A stretch of DNA of 60,515 nucleotides from Microbulbifer variabilis (GCF_020524905.1 NZ_JAIVKI010000024.1:1-60515); one strand, 5' to 3'; shown: positions 43,327 to 52,465, counted from the stretch's first letter. Made by a program: numbers and translations. The notes: a model not told the origin generated them from the sequence alone.

Positions 43327-44597
43327 ATATCGTCATGCTAACCAATACCTATCTGCCCCACGTCGGTGGCGTGGCGCACTCGGTCGCCGCATTTAGTGAG
43401 GAATATCGCAGGCGGGGTCACAATGTGCTGATAGTGGCTCCGGAATTCCCGGAGAAAATCGCCGGGGAAAAGAATGTAGTCCGCATCCATGCAATCCAGA
43501 ATTTCAATGGCAGTGACTTCTCTGTAGCACTGCCTTTCTCGCCAGATTTAAGTGACCGACTGGATCAATTCAAACCAGATATTGTTCATGCCCACCATCC
43601 CTTCCTTTTGGGGATGACCGCTCTGCGGGTGGCCCGACAGCGAGAGCTGCCCCTGGTTTTTACCCACCACACGCTCTACGAACACTACACCCACTATGTG
43701 CCCGCAGACTCACAGGTGCTCAAGCGCTTTGTGGTTGAGCTCGCCACCCGCTATGCCAACCTGGCGAGCCTGGTAATGGCGCCCAGCCACAGTATTGTCA
43801 AATTGCTGCGCGAGCGAGGCGTGCAGACCCCTATCGCCGAGGTTCCTACCGGCGTTCAATTGGAAGATTACAACAATGGCGACGGCAGTAAGGTGCGCCG
43901 TCGCTTGGGCATCCCCGAGTCCGCTTTTGTCGTCGGCCATCTGGGCCGCTTCGGACAGGAGAAAAACCTGCGCTTTCTCTGTAACGCGGTAGCCCGGTTT
44001 ATGCGCGATGAGGAAAACACCCACTTCCTCTTTGCCGGCAGCGGGCCTCTCGAGGAAGAGCTGCAGGCAATCTTTGCCAGCCGCGGTCTGTCCCAGCGCC
44101 TGCATATGCCCGGCGCGGTGCTCGGCGAAGCACGACGGGACATGTACAACGCAATGGATACCTTTGTGTTCGCCTCCACCAGTGAAACCCAGGGACTGGT
44201 ACTCTCCGAAGCAATGGCCGGAGGTGTACCGGTTATAGCCCTGGATGCCAATGGCTCACGGGAGATGGTGCGCAACGGCAAAAATGGGCGGCTGGTGACG
44301 GATATAAATTTGGATGGCTTTATCGACGCCATTCGCTGGCTTTATCAGCTCCCCCCGGAGCGGCGTCAAGCCCTCAATCGCGAGGCGCTGAACACCGCAC
44401 GGGATTTTTCCATGCACAGCTGTGCGCAGCGGGCCCTGGATCTCTATCAACCACTTCTTAAATACGGTTGGGCTATGGATGACTCCCTTTTTGCCCAGTG
44501 GATGCGCATGCGCAACCTTATCGGCGCCCAGTGGGAGATTATCGAGGGACTGACTGGAGCCGCAGGCGCCGCATTTGGCCAGGCACCAGAGCCTTAA
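43323..44597 (+). CDS. Glycosyltransferase family 4 (GT-B)
   Basis: 424 residues, GTG start overlapping the previous stop codon. The N-terminal Rossmann part starts NIVMLTNTYLPHVGGVAHSV, a strong GT4 signature with the Gly-Gly-Val loop. The C-terminal donor domain has GHLGRFGQEKNL and the E-x7-E motif in SETQGLVLSEAMAGGVPVIA. GT4 members of this look (PimB, SqdX, diglucosyl diacylglycerol synthases) often transfer sugars to lipids. It is cytoplasmic or peripheral. Ends nine bases before the phosphodiesterase gene. Confidence 0.9.
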   Translation: MNIVMLTNTYLPHVGGVAHSVAAFSEEYRRRGHNVLIVAPEFPEKIAGEKNVVRIHAIQNFNGSDFSVALPFSPDLSDRLDQFKPDIVHAHHPFLLGMTALRVARQRELPLVFTHHTLYEHYTHYVPADSQVLKRFVVELATRYANLASLVMAPSHSIVKLLRERGVQTPIAEVPTGVQLEDYNNGDGSKVRRRLGIPESAFVVGHLGRFGQEKNLRFLCNAVARFMRDEENTHFLFAGSGPLEEELQAIFASRGLSQRLHMPGAVLGEARRDMYNAMDTFVFASTSETQGLVLSEAMAGGVPVIALDANGSREMVRNGKNGRLVTDINLDGFIDAIRWLYQLPPERRQALNREALNTARDFSMHSCAQRALDLYQPLLKYGWAMDDSLFAQWMRMRNLIGAQWEIIEGLTGAAGAAFGQAPEP

Positions 44598-44606
44598 TCG
44601 CAGATT

Positions 44607-47054
44607 ATGATAAGCGAATTTGGACTTTTCATTAGACGCTGGCGCCGTCGCTTCAGCCGCAGCGAGTGGATTGCCAAGCTGCTGGGACTTTCTACCAGCG
44701 ATCGCCAACCTCATGCTCCGGGTTTAATCCTGATCCAAATCGATGGCCTGGCCCATCCGGAATTATTAAAAGCCCTGGCCGGGGGCAGGATGCCTTTTTT
44801 GAAGCGCCTGATTCGCAAAGAACACTACCGTTTGGAACACATGTTTTCGGGGGTCCCCTCTACCACCCCAGCCGTGCAGGCAGAACTCTTCTATGGCGTG
44901 CGCCAGGCAGTACCGGCCTTTGGCTTTCTGGTACACGAAACCCAAAAGCTCGGCCGTATGTACGATCCTGAAGTAGCTGCACTGGTGGAAAGCCGAGCCA
45001 TGTTCCAGCAGCGCGATCCGCTGCTACGCGGCGGAAGTTGTTACCTAAGTCTATTCCGCGCTGGCACCAAAACAGGCGAAGCCCACTTTTGCCCGGCCGA
45101 TCAAGGCTGGGGGCCAGCCCTGCGCAGTGCCAGCCCATGGACTATCGCAGTCCTTGTCATCAGCAATTTATGGAGCCTGGTACGTACGGGTGCGCTAATT
45201 TTAGTGGAGTTATTACTCTCGCTCATAGACTGTCTGCGCGGGGTAATGCAGGGGCAAAGCTTTTTAAAGGAACTGATGTTTGTCCCCACCCGGGTCGGCG
45301 TCACCATCCTCTCCCGGGAATTTTGCACCATGGGTGCCAAGGTGGATATCAGCCGTGGCCTGCCCATCATCTATGTCAATTTGCTCGGCTATGACGAGCA
45401 ATCCCATCGACGCGGTCCGCGCTCGGCGTTTGCCCACTGGGTTTTGAAGGGCATTGACGATGCCGTGGCCCGTATCTGGCGTGCCGCACATGCTTCCGAC
45501 CGGCGCCACTATGACGTATGGATTTTCTCGGACCACGGCCAGGAGCAAACCAAACCCTACGAAGAGGTTTATGGCCGCAGCCTTGGTGACGCTCTTTCAG
45601 AGACACTATCCGGGCTTGCTAAATTACCGGAAATTGAACCTGGCCAGACCAGGCATGGAGTTCAGTTGGAGCGAGCGCGCCTATTTGGCAGCGAATGGAT
45701 GGATAAAGAGGATATAAAAAAGCAAGAGCAGCCGACTGAACACACCGCGAGCAAAACTCCATTGGCGCTCACTGCCCTCGGTCCACTGGCCATGCTCTAT
45801 AACCTGGAGCTGGGGGATATCAGCCGCGAGGAGGTCGCCCGCAAGATTGTAGAACAGGCCAATGTACCGCTGGTGCTCTATCGGGTGGACCCCACTTCAG
45901 TAAACTCCCCGGTGCACGGCTGGTGGAAACATGGCCCGCTGCGATTGCCGGAGGATGGCCGCAAGTTGATGGGAGACGAGCATCCCTACCCCGAGCAGTC
46001 CATCGCCGACATGATCAGCCTTTGCAGTCACCCCGACGCCGGCGACTTTATGATGTACGGCTGGTGTTCCAGTGAAGAGCAACCACTGACTTTCGCCATG
46101 GAAAATGGCAGCCATGGCGCCGCCGGTCCCAGGGAAACCCACGCCTTTGCCCTGATGCCGCAAGATATCCAACCACCAGACCCTCGCCTGGGTTATTGGC
46201 GCCCACAGGACCTGCGTAACGCCGCCAGATCTTACTTACGCGGCGCACGCCCCATGAAGCTGGATGAACACCGGCCGCCACAGAAAACGCTGAGGGTTAT
46301 GACCTATAACGTGCACAGCTGCCAGGGAACGGATGGCACCTTGTCACCCCAGCGCATCGCTCGGGTAATCGCCCGTTACCGTCCCGACATAGTCGCCCTG
46401 CAGGAGTTAGATGTGAGACGTAAACGCAGTGGGGGGCTCGATCAAGCAGAACGGCTGGCGCGGCTGCTCGCTATGGATGTGCACTTCCAGCCCGCCATCC
46501 ATCTCAATGAAGAGCTTTACGGCGACGCCATTCTTACCCACTTACCAGCCAAGCTAATCAAAAAAGGGATTTTGCCAGGACCACCCGAGGGCAAGGGACG
46601 CCTCTTCAATCCGGCTGCCGATGAACCTCGCGGCGCCATTTGGGTAGAAATTGAACACAATGGCACCAAGATCCAGGTAATCAACACGCACCTGGGCTTA
46701 TCCCGTATAGAACGCCTGCGCCAGGTGGATGCGTTGCTGGGGCCGGAGTGGCTGAGCAACCCACGTTGTAAAGGCGAACGGATTTTACTCGGCGACTTCA
46801 ACGCACTGCCCACCTCCGCCGAATGCAAACGACTAAATGGTTACTTGCGCGACGCCCAGGAGCAGGCCCCCAGACACACTCCCAAAGGCACTTTTCTTAA
46901 GGTGCGCATCGATCATGTTTTCTTGAGTGCCGGCATTGCGGTGAAAAAAGTACGAGTCCCCCGAACTACACTCACCCGACAGGCCTCGGACCACCTGCCA
47001 TTAATTGTCGATATCGAGGTGCCTTTTCGTCCTGGGGCAACTAAAAGCCCTTGA
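44607..47054 (+). CDS. Alkaline-phosphatase-superfamily / EEP domain fusion
   Basis: 815 residues, two hydrolases in one chain. Residues about 35-520 are a type I phosphodiesterase/nucleotide pyrophosphatase: metal Asp in LILIQIDGLAHPE, nucleophile Thr in GVPSTTPAVQAE, Asp/His in VNLLGYDEQSHRRG and WIFSDHGQEQT. Two hydrophobic segments (about 170-210, IAVLVISNLWSLV and ALILVELLLSLI) split this domain, so it is membrane attached. Residues about 565-805 are an endonuclease/exonuclease/phosphatase domain: VMTYNVHSC, VALQELDV, INTHLGLSR, LLGDFNALP, ASDHLPLIV, all catalytic residues present. Such a fusion suggests removal of two phosphoester groups in one lipid- or glycan-linked pathway. Confidence 0.82.
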   Translation: MISEFGLFIRRWRRRFSRSEWIAKLLGLSTSDRQPHAPGLILIQIDGLAHPELLKALAGGRMPFLKRLIRKEHYRLEHMFSGVPSTTPAVQAELFYGVRQAVPAFGFLVHETQKLGRMYDPEVAALVESRAMFQQRDPLLRGGSCYLSLFRAGTKTGEAHFCPADQGWGPALRSASPWTIAVLVISNLWSLVRTGALILVELLLSLIDCLRGVMQGQSFLKELMFVPTRVGVTILSREFCTMGAKVDISRGLPIIYVNLLGYDEQSHRRGPRSAFAHWVLKGIDDAVARIWRAAHASDRRHYDVWIFSDHGQEQTKPYEEVYGRSLGDALSETLSGLAKLPEIEPGQTRHGVQLERARLFGSEWMDKEDIKKQEQPTEHTASKTPLALTALGPLAMLYNLELGDISREEVARKIVEQANVPLVLYRVDPTSVNSPVHGWWKHGPLRLPEDGRKLMGDEHPYPEQSIADMISLCSHPDAGDFMMYGWCSSEEQPLTFAMENGSHGAAGPRETHAFALMPQDIQPPDPRLGYWRPQDLRNAARSYLRGARPMKLDEHRPPQKTLRVMTYNVHSCQGTDGTLSPQRIARVIARYRPDIVALQELDVRRKRSGGLDQAERLARLLAMDVHFQPAIHLNEELYGDAILTHLPAKLIKKGILPGPPEGKGRLFNPAADEPRGAIWVEIEHNGTKIQVINTHLGLSRIERLRQVDALLGPEWLSNPRCKGERILLGDFNALPTSAECKRLNGYLRDAQEQAPRHTPKGTFLKVRIDHVFLSAGIAVKKVRVPRTTLTRQASDHLPLIVDIEVPFRPGATKSP

Positions 47055-47232
47055 AAAATTCCAACAGACCCCTATTAATAGCAGGAGAAGATTCGACTAA
47101 GACCCTGAAAAAACTACGGTTTTTCGAATTCATCTCAATTTATAGCCTGCGCTTAAAAGGGATTTACCGACTTGATGGTCCCCACCGCGAGCTATATGAT
47201 TCCGGTATCGATTAAATAGCAGGAGTCGCTAA

Positions 47233-47916
47233 ATGCAACCGCAAGCTTATTCAAATACCCGCGCACTGGACCGCTCGGAATCGGCGAAGGTGTTGCGCAA
47301 TACCTATGCCCTATTGGCCATGACCGTACTCTTCAGTGCTGTTACAGCCGGTATCTCCATGGCCATCGGTATGGGCCGAGGCATGGGCCTGATCTGCTCT
47401 CTGGCAGCCATCGCCCTGATCTGGTTCGTACTGCCGCGCACCGCCAATTCTAGCGCCGGCGTTGGCGTTGTTTTCGCATTCACTGGTCTGCTGGGCGCAT
47501 CCATCGGACCAATGCTGAACCACTACCTGGGTATGGCCGGCGGTAGCCAGATCGTCATGCAGGCCCTGGGCGCCACCGCTCTGATCTTCTTTGCCCTGTC
47601 TGCTTATGTGCTGACTACCCGCAAAGATTTCAGCTTTATGGGTGGTTTCCTGTTTGTGGGACTGATCGCCGTATTGGTTTGCTCCCTGGGTATGGTAATC
47701 GCTGGCTTCTTCGGCGTTTATATGCCTCTGGCCAGTGTTGCCCTGAGTGGTGTTATCGCTCTGCTGTTCTCTGGTTTCATCCTGTATGACACCAGCCGTA
47801 TCATCAACGGCGGCGAAACCAACTACCTGATGGCCACCGTAGCCCTGTACCTGGACATCCTGAACTTGTTCACCAGCCTGCTGCACATCATCGGATTCGC
47901 CTCTTCCGACGACTAA
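47233..47916 (+). CDS. Bax inhibitor-1/YccA family membrane protein
   Basis: 227 residues with seven membrane segments. MQPQAYSNTRALDRSESAKV, then VLRNTYALLAMTVLFSAVTA and the C-terminal YDTSRIINGGETNYLMATVA followed by YLDILNLFTSLLHIIG are the YccA/BI-1 signature. E. coli YccA binds and restrains FtsH. The C-terminal Asp pair seen in the pore of BI-1 homologues is present (SSDD). A terminator follows at 47943. Confidence 0.92.
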   Translation: MQPQAYSNTRALDRSESAKVLRNTYALLAMTVLFSAVTAGISMAIGMGRGMGLICSLAAIALIWFVLPRTANSSAGVGVVFAFTGLLGASIGPMLNHYLGMAGGSQIVMQALGATALIFFALSAYVLTTRKDFSFMGGFLFVGLIAVLVCSLGMVIAGFFGVYMPLASVALSGVIALLFSGFILYDTSRIINGGETNYLMATVALYLDILNLFTSLLHIIGFASSDD

Positions 47917-47942
47917 CAGACAAGCGCTGCTGAGTCATAAAC

Positions 47943-47968
47943 AATGCCCCGCTACGCGGGGCATTTTA
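47943..47968 (+). terminator. Terminator after the YccA-like gene
   Basis: AATGCCCCGC-TAC-GCGGGGCATTTTA, a strong stem with T-run; symmetric, so it could work in both directions. The tus operon starts 15 bases later. Confidence 0.85.
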
Positions 47969-47982
47969 CTATTTGTACCCCT

Positions 47983-48375
47983 ATGAAGTTTTCCCTGGCA
48001 ATTTACTCCGCTCCTCACGCCTCCCAATCGGCAGCCAGTGCATTGCGTTTTGCCAAAGCGCTGCTGGCTGGGGGACATGAAATTTACCGCATATTTTTCT
48101 ACTGTGATGGCGTACAAAATAGCAACATGATTGCCGCCCCCCCACAGGACGAGGCCGACTTGATCAGTGAATGGCAGGCGCTACAGCAGAAGCACAACTT
48201 GGATTTAGTCGTTTGCATTGCCGCCGCACAGAGACGGGGTGTCTTAAGCCAGCGGGAGGCTCATCGCCTGGAGAAACCCGTAGCGAATCTCGCGGAAGGT
48301 TTCGATTTGGCCGGTCTCGGTCAGCTCACCGATGCTGTAGCCAACTCTGAGCGCCTGATCACTTTTGGAGGCTAA
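47983..48375 (+). CDS. tusD: Sulfurtransferase TusD
   Basis: 130 residues from MKFSLAIYSAPHASQSAASA; the frame is open 13 codons up, but that part overlaps the terminator. DsrE-like fold. The active Cys is in LVVCIAAAQRRGVL, the position of E. coli TusD Cys78, and accepts persulfide sulfur from TusA. First gene of tusDCB(E). The complex passes sulfur to TusE and MnmA for 2-thiouridine at tRNA position 34. Confidence 0.93.
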   Translation: MKFSLAIYSAPHASQSAASALRFAKALLAGGHEIYRIFFYCDGVQNSNMIAAPPQDEADLISEWQALQQKHNLDLVVCIAAAQRRGVLSQREAHRLEKPVANLAEGFDLAGLGQLTDAVANSERLITFGG

Positions 48376-48377
48376 TA

Positions 48378-48740
48378 ATGAGTAATCGAACCCTGGCCCT
48401 CTGCCGGGCTGCACCCTATGGCAGCGCCCTAGCCAGAGAGGGCATTGAAGCTGTCCTCGCCTCCGCCGCTATGGAGCAGGATATTGACTTGCTGTTCCTT
48501 GGTGATGGCATATTTCAGTTGCTGGACAACCAAGCCCCAGAGGCCATAGGGCAAAAAAGTCTGCGCCGCAACCTCAAGGCACTACCCATGTTTGGTGTCG
48601 AGGAGCTCTATGTCTGTCAAAGCAGTCTGGAGGAGAGAGGTATTCTCCCTGAACAAATACAAATTCCCGGAGCAGAAGTCACCCTGGTCGAAAAACCCGG
48701 AGAACTGATCGCTGCCTACCAGTGTGTGTTGAGCTTTTAA
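48378..48740 (+). CDS. tusC: Sulfur relay protein TusC
   Basis: 120 residues, MSNRTLALCRAAPYGSALAR. DsrF-like: the sequence GREGIEAVLASAAMEQDIDL (ending LLFLGDGIFQLL) matches TusC/DsrF, a structural subunit of the TusBCD heterohexamer. Two bases from tusD and one from tusB. Lacks a conserved catalytic Cys, as usual for TusC. Confidence 0.93.
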   Translation: MSNRTLALCRAAPYGSALAREGIEAVLASAAMEQDIDLLFLGDGIFQLLDNQAPEAIGQKSLRRNLKALPMFGVEELYVCQSSLEERGILPEQIQIPGAEVTLVEKPGELIAAYQCVLSF

Positions 48741-48741
48741 T

Positions 48742-49032
48742 ATGACCTTACACATAGTCAGCAAATCTCCCTTTAGCTGCCAGGCTCTGCACGATTGCCT
48801 GCAAAGCCTTGTTGAGGGTGATGCCCTGCTCTTGATCGAAGATGGGGTCTACGCCCTACAGCACCAAGCCCTACAGAGCCTACAAGAAACAAGGATCTAC
48901 TGCCTGACGGCCGATAGCGAAGCCCGCGGATTGCAGACCAGCTCGGCACCTGACTCGGTAGAGATAATCGACGACACCCGCTGGGTGCAGCTGTGCACCG
49001 AGCATAATCCCATCGTCAGTTGGTTTCGGTGA
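48742..49032 (+). CDS. tusB: Sulfur relay protein TusB
   Basis: 96 residues, MTLHIVSKSPFSCQALHDCL. DsrH-like: GDALLLIEDGVYAL and the end SWF are typical. Third subunit of the TusBCD complex. Eight bases separate it from tusE. Confidence 0.92.
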   Translation: MTLHIVSKSPFSCQALHDCLQSLVEGDALLLIEDGVYALQHQALQSLQETRIYCLTADSEARGLQTSSAPDSVEIIDDTRWVQLCTEHNPIVSWFR

Positions 49033-49040
49033 TACGAACA

Positions 49041-49376
49041 ATGAGCAACCTGAATGTAAATGGCCAAGAAATCCCTTTGGACAAAGAGGGCTACCTGCGC
49101 AACTTAAATGACTGGAACCGCGATGTGGCCGAAGCGCTGGCTCGAGCCGAGGAAATAGAACTATCAAATGCACACTGGGAAGTGATTGAACTACTACAGG
49201 AATTCTACCGCCTGTTCGAACTCTCCCCCGCCATGCGCCCATTGGTGAAGTTTATCGGTCAACGGCTGGGCCCCGAAAAAGGCCGTAGCATCTATCTGAT
49301 GCAATTATTCCCCCCCAGCCCCGCCAAGGTCGCCAGTAAGATTGCCGGGCTGCCCAAACCCACCAACTGCCTCTAG
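49041..49376 (+). CDS. tusE: Sulfurtransferase TusE (DsrC family)
   Basis: 111 residues, MSNLNVNGQEIPLDKEGYLR. DsrC/TusE family: DWNRDVAEALARAEEIELS, then HWEVIELLQEFYRLFELSPA; the catalytic C-terminal Cys is the penultimate residue (PTNCL). TusE takes the persulfide from TusD and gives it to MnmA. In E. coli tusE is elsewhere in the genome; the direct tusDCB-tusE order seen here is common in other gammaproteobacteria. Confidence 0.93.
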   Translation: MSNLNVNGQEIPLDKEGYLRNLNDWNRDVAEALARAEEIELSNAHWEVIELLQEFYRLFELSPAMRPLVKFIGQRLGPEKGRSIYLMQLFPPSPAKVASKIAGLPKPTNCL

Positions 49377-49385
49377 AGCCCGTAT

Positions 49386-49790
49386 TCAGATATGAAGAAT
49401 GACTCTGCGCTCGCCGTGATGGTGGCGGTGCTCCCACAAGTAGATCCCCTGCCAAGTGCCCAGCATTAATCGTCCATTTTGCACGGGGATGGAGAGGCTA
49501 GTGGCGGTTAGGGCCGCTTTGATATGAGCCGGCATATCGTCCGGCCCCTCAAGAGTATGGGTGTAGAGGCAGTCATCCTCTGGTACCAGCCGATTAAGCC
49601 ATTGTTCAAGATCCCTACGCGCGCTGGGGTCTGCATTCTCCTGAATCAGCAGGCTCGCCGAAGTATGCTGGATAAAAAGCGTACAAAGCCCCTCCCCCAC
49701 ATTCAGCCTGGAAACCCAATCAGCTACCTGATCAGTAAATTCCTGAAGCCCCTGTCCCGACACTCTTATTGCAATCTCACCTATTGCCAT
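49386..49790 (-). CDS. YjbQ / UPF0047 family protein
   Basis: 134 residues from MAIGEIAIRVSGQGLQEFTD; the frame is open 26 codons further. UPF0047 signature: TLFIQHTSASLLIQENADPS with conserved His and Asp, and LGTWQGIYLWEHRHHHGERR at the C terminus. Members have weak thiamine phosphate synthase activity in vitro; in vivo role unclear. Convergent with tusE (ten bases) and divergent from trmA. Confidence 0.9.
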   Translation of the reverse strand: MAIGEIAIRVSGQGLQEFTDQVADWVSRLNVGEGLCTLFIQHTSASLLIQENADPSARRDLEQWLNRLVPEDDCLYTHTLEGPDDMPAHIKAALTATSLSIPVQNGRLMLGTWQGIYLWEHRHHHGERRVILHI

Positions 49791-49845
49791 ACGGATTCCT
49801 ATATAATTCGCGCCCGCTCTACCAATGAGACTACCGTATTTTAAT

Positions 49846-50934
49846 ATGGCACTGCACCGCGTTAACACCGACGACTATCAAAAACAGCTCCAGCAAAAAG
49901 CCGAGCGTTTGGCCGAGGCTTATCGAGAATTCACCAACCTGGAGCCTGAGCTGTTTCCATCGCCACCCATTCACTATCGGCTTCGCGCCGAGTTCAAGGT
50001 TTGGCATGAAGGCGGCGTAGCACATTACGCTATGTATCGCCAAGGCGAACACAAGATTCCCTTTATCATCGATACATTCACCGTGGGCTCAGAGCTGATG
50101 AATCAGCTGATGCCCAAGGTCCTGGAGGCTGTTAACAGCAGCGAGGTGCTACGCAAGCGCCTTTTCTCCGCCGAATTCCTCACCACATTGAGTGGTGACG
50201 CGCTCATTACACTCATCTATCACAAAAAGCTGGATGAAATCTGGGAGCAAGAAGCCACAGCCCTGCAGGAAAAACTGGGCTTTCCCATACTGGGCCGCTC
50301 ACGCAAGCAGAAAGTCGTGTTAGAGCGGGATTTCGTCACCGAGCAGCTGGATATCGATGGCAAGAAGTATCAGTACAAACAAGTAGAAGGCAGCTTTACC
50401 CAACCCAATGGGCACATTTGTCGTTCCATGATCCACTGGGCCAAGAATGCCTGCGGGCAAAATTCCAGCGACCTGCTTGAACTCTACTGCGGAAACGGCA
50501 ACTTCACCATTCCGCTCAGTGAAAATTTTGAAAAGGTACTGGCCACAGAAATCTCCAAGGTTTCGGTCAATTCTGCCCAGGAAAATATTCAAGCCAATGG
50601 AGTCACCAACCTGGATATCGTGCGTCTATCCAGTGAGGAATTTACCCAAGCTATAGACAAGGTTCGACCATTTCGCCGCCTCACTCATATTGATTTGGAT
50701 AGCTACAATTTCGACACTGTGCTGGTAGATCCACCCCGTGCAGGACTGGATGAGGATACCTGTGCGATGGTTGCGCGCTTTCCTCGTATCCTGTATATCT
50801 CCTGCAACCCAGAAACCCAACTGGAAAACCTCAAACTGTTGAGCAAGACCCACCATATTGAGCGCTTTGCCCTGTTTGACCAATTCCCCTACACAGACCA
50901 CATCGAAACCGGCCTATTGCTGGTACGCAAATAA
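49846..50934 (+). CDS. trmA: tRNA (uracil-5-)-methyltransferase TrmA
   Basis: 362 residues from MALHRVNTDDYQKQLQQKAE; earlier in-frame start rejected because it lacks similarity. SAM-binding LLELYCGNGNFTIPLSENF, DPPRAGLDEDT and catalytic Cys in ILYISCNPETQLENL are all present. The length agrees with E. coli TrmA (366). Makes m5U54 in the T loop of tRNAs. Together with tus genes this part of the chromosome is devoted to tRNA modification. A terminator follows. Confidence 0.95.
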   Translation: MALHRVNTDDYQKQLQQKAERLAEAYREFTNLEPELFPSPPIHYRLRAEFKVWHEGGVAHYAMYRQGEHKIPFIIDTFTVGSELMNQLMPKVLEAVNSSEVLRKRLFSAEFLTTLSGDALITLIYHKKLDEIWEQEATALQEKLGFPILGRSRKQKVVLERDFVTEQLDIDGKKYQYKQVEGSFTQPNGHICRSMIHWAKNACGQNSSDLLELYCGNGNFTIPLSENFEKVLATEISKVSVNSAQENIQANGVTNLDIVRLSSEEFTQAIDKVRPFRRLTHIDLDSYNFDTVLVDPPRAGLDEDTCAMVARFPRILYISCNPETQLENLKLLSKTHHIERFALFDQFPYTDHIETGLLLVRK

Positions 50935-50953
50935 CCTCCTTTTAAGCTTATGG

Positions 50954-50990
50954 CTTGGGGGCATCACTGTATCGCCCCCAAGTTTGTTCC
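50954..50990 (+). terminator. Terminator of trmA
   Basis: CTTGGGGGC (50954-50962) pairs perfectly with GCCCCCAAG (50974-50982), followed by TTTGTT. Confidence 0.8.
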
Positions 50991-51278
50991 AACACACTCT
51001 TCTCACCACCTCCATCTCAACAAAAAACGCTTTAACAGGCTTCCTTTTTTCTAAGAAGAGTATGTGAAGATATTACATCCTCTATTGAAAGATTTTCACA
51101 CCCTAAGCCTATCTACTGTAAAAATAACCTTTCAACCCTAAAATAAAGCTCAAAATAAAATTGGCATAGCTCTTGCTTTAATACAGTACAGTAATCTGGT
51201 GAACTGAAATAGACACTTTTTGCGAGCCAAGCTTTAGCAAAAAGCCTAGTGATCCAAAACTCGACCAAAGGAGAGCCC
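50991..51278. promoter_or_regulatory. Upstream region of the small lipoprotein gene
   Basis: About 290 bases without a gene. AT-rich with the likely promoter of the following lipoprotein; TTGCTTTAATACAGTACAGTAATCT at about 51172-51196 may include it. No firm -35/-10 pair called. Confidence 0.3.
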
Positions 51279-51476
51279 ATGAAAAATCCAGTTAAGAAAC
51301 TCAGCTTAGTTATACTCGCTACAGTATTTAGTTTCTCTCTCGCAGCCTGTGGGAAACAATCCGCTGAAACTCTCGGAGAGCGAATCGATAAGAAAGCCGA
51401 GCAGGCCGGAAATCAAATTGAAGATACCTGTGAAGAGGTCAAAGAGGGGCTTAATACAAAAGATAAAGACTGCTAG
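51279..51476 (+). CDS. Small lipoprotein
   Basis: 65 residues, AAAGGAG seven bases before ATG. Signal MKNPVKKLSLVILATVFSFS ends in a LAAC lipobox. The mature part is a charged helix (ETLGERIDKKAEQAGNQIED) with two more Cys (DTCEEVKEG, KDKDC). It resembles small entericidin- or Lpp-like stress lipoproteins. Own terminator downstream. Confidence 0.75.
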   Translation: MKNPVKKLSLVILATVFSFSLAACGKQSAETLGERIDKKAEQAGNQIEDTCEEVKEGLNTKDKDC

Positions 51477-51531
51477 CCTTTACGGAAGGGAATATACAGC
51501 ACCCTTCAAATTCTTTTATTAATGAAAAACT

Positions 51532-51577
51532 ACCCTTGGGAAATGCCTCTGGTCGTTTTCCAAGGGTACTTTTTTAA
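51532..51577 (+). terminator. Terminator of the small lipoprotein gene
   Basis: ACCCTTGG (51532-51539) pairs with CCAAGGGT (51560-51567), extended by A/T pairs, then ACTTTTTTAA. Confidence 0.75.
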
Positions 51578-51921
51578 TTCAAGCTTTAGCCAGAGACACT
51601 TCATAGAATTTCATTAGATATTCATGCATTTAGTGTACAATTAATTGGCCAAAAAAATTTCATACCTATCATAAACCTACCTTGGGCTTTTTTGGTATGA
51701 CTGTAGTTACCCCCATTCCCAAGGAATCAGAACCTACTAACCTGCCCAAAACCAACCTGATATAAAAACTAGCCCACAGCGGCAACTTTCCACCCATAAC
51801 TCACCAAAAGAAAGGAAAATTTACATTTCCCATTTGTAAAATCTTATAAACGACATTCAACATCATCAAAAGTGGCCCAATAAAACTTGTCATTTCGTTA
51901 GAATTAAATAGGTATATAGAA
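51578..51921. other. Intergenic region
   Basis: About 340 AT-rich bases. No gene supported. A/T tracts (CCAAAAAAATTT, GAAAATTTACATTTCCC) could carry the promoter of the next gene. Confidence 0.35.
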
Positions 51922-52431
51922 GTGAATCACTTACCTGTGAAAATATCGACATCATCAAATCTACCTCAACAATCAATAAAATACGGAATAGACACTATCT
52001 ACTACCTAAGCACAAATGCCGAGCTATTTTACAAAGCAAGCTTAACTAACCTAGACGACCTAAGCATTAAAGAGATTTTTACGAACTTGAAAGATTTACA
52101 TAAAAATGTAAAAACTTTACTTGAAGGGGCCTCTTTCAATGCCTCATCTTCAACTAAAGAATGGATAATAAAACGTCGCCCAATTGCCATAATCGCAAAG
52201 CGCCCTCCCAACAAGCTTATCAACAGACTCATTGAATGCGAAAATTTTCAGAGGCATCAGCAGCTACAAATCATCCGATCTATCGGCGACTGCCGCTTAA
52301 GAATGGCACTCTCTGCGCTTACAGCAAGGCAACAAATGGCTATCGAACAGCTGACAAATAGCCTTATCAACCTTAACCACGAAAAAAGCACTAAATCAAC
52401 ATCAGAAAAACTTGGCATGGATACTGCTTAA
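51922..52431 (+). CDS. Hypothetical helical protein
   Basis: 169 residues, GTG start (weak ribosome site). Long helices (LFYKASLTNLDDLSIKEIFT; LHKNVKTLLEGASFNA; RQQMAIEQLTNSLINLNHEK) suggest a four-helix bundle, somewhat like the DUF2383/PA2169 stress proteins, but the similarity is not firm. Its neighbours (small lipoprotein, BON protein) fit a general stress or stationary-phase cluster. Confidence 0.5.
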   Translation: MNHLPVKISTSSNLPQQSIKYGIDTIYYLSTNAELFYKASLTNLDDLSIKEIFTNLKDLHKNVKTLLEGASFNASSSTKEWIIKRRPIAIIAKRPPNKLINRLIECENFQRHQQLQIIRSIGDCRLRMALSALTARQQMAIEQLTNSLINLNHEKSTKSTSEKLGMDTA

Positions 52432-52465
52432 GTTATTTTGTCACAAGCAAAGAATGGAGTATTTT

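Noticed and set aside
47311..47886. 191-codon minus-strand frame
   Set aside because: Antisense to the YccA/BI-1 gene; Gln/His-rich composition is typical of a shadow frame.
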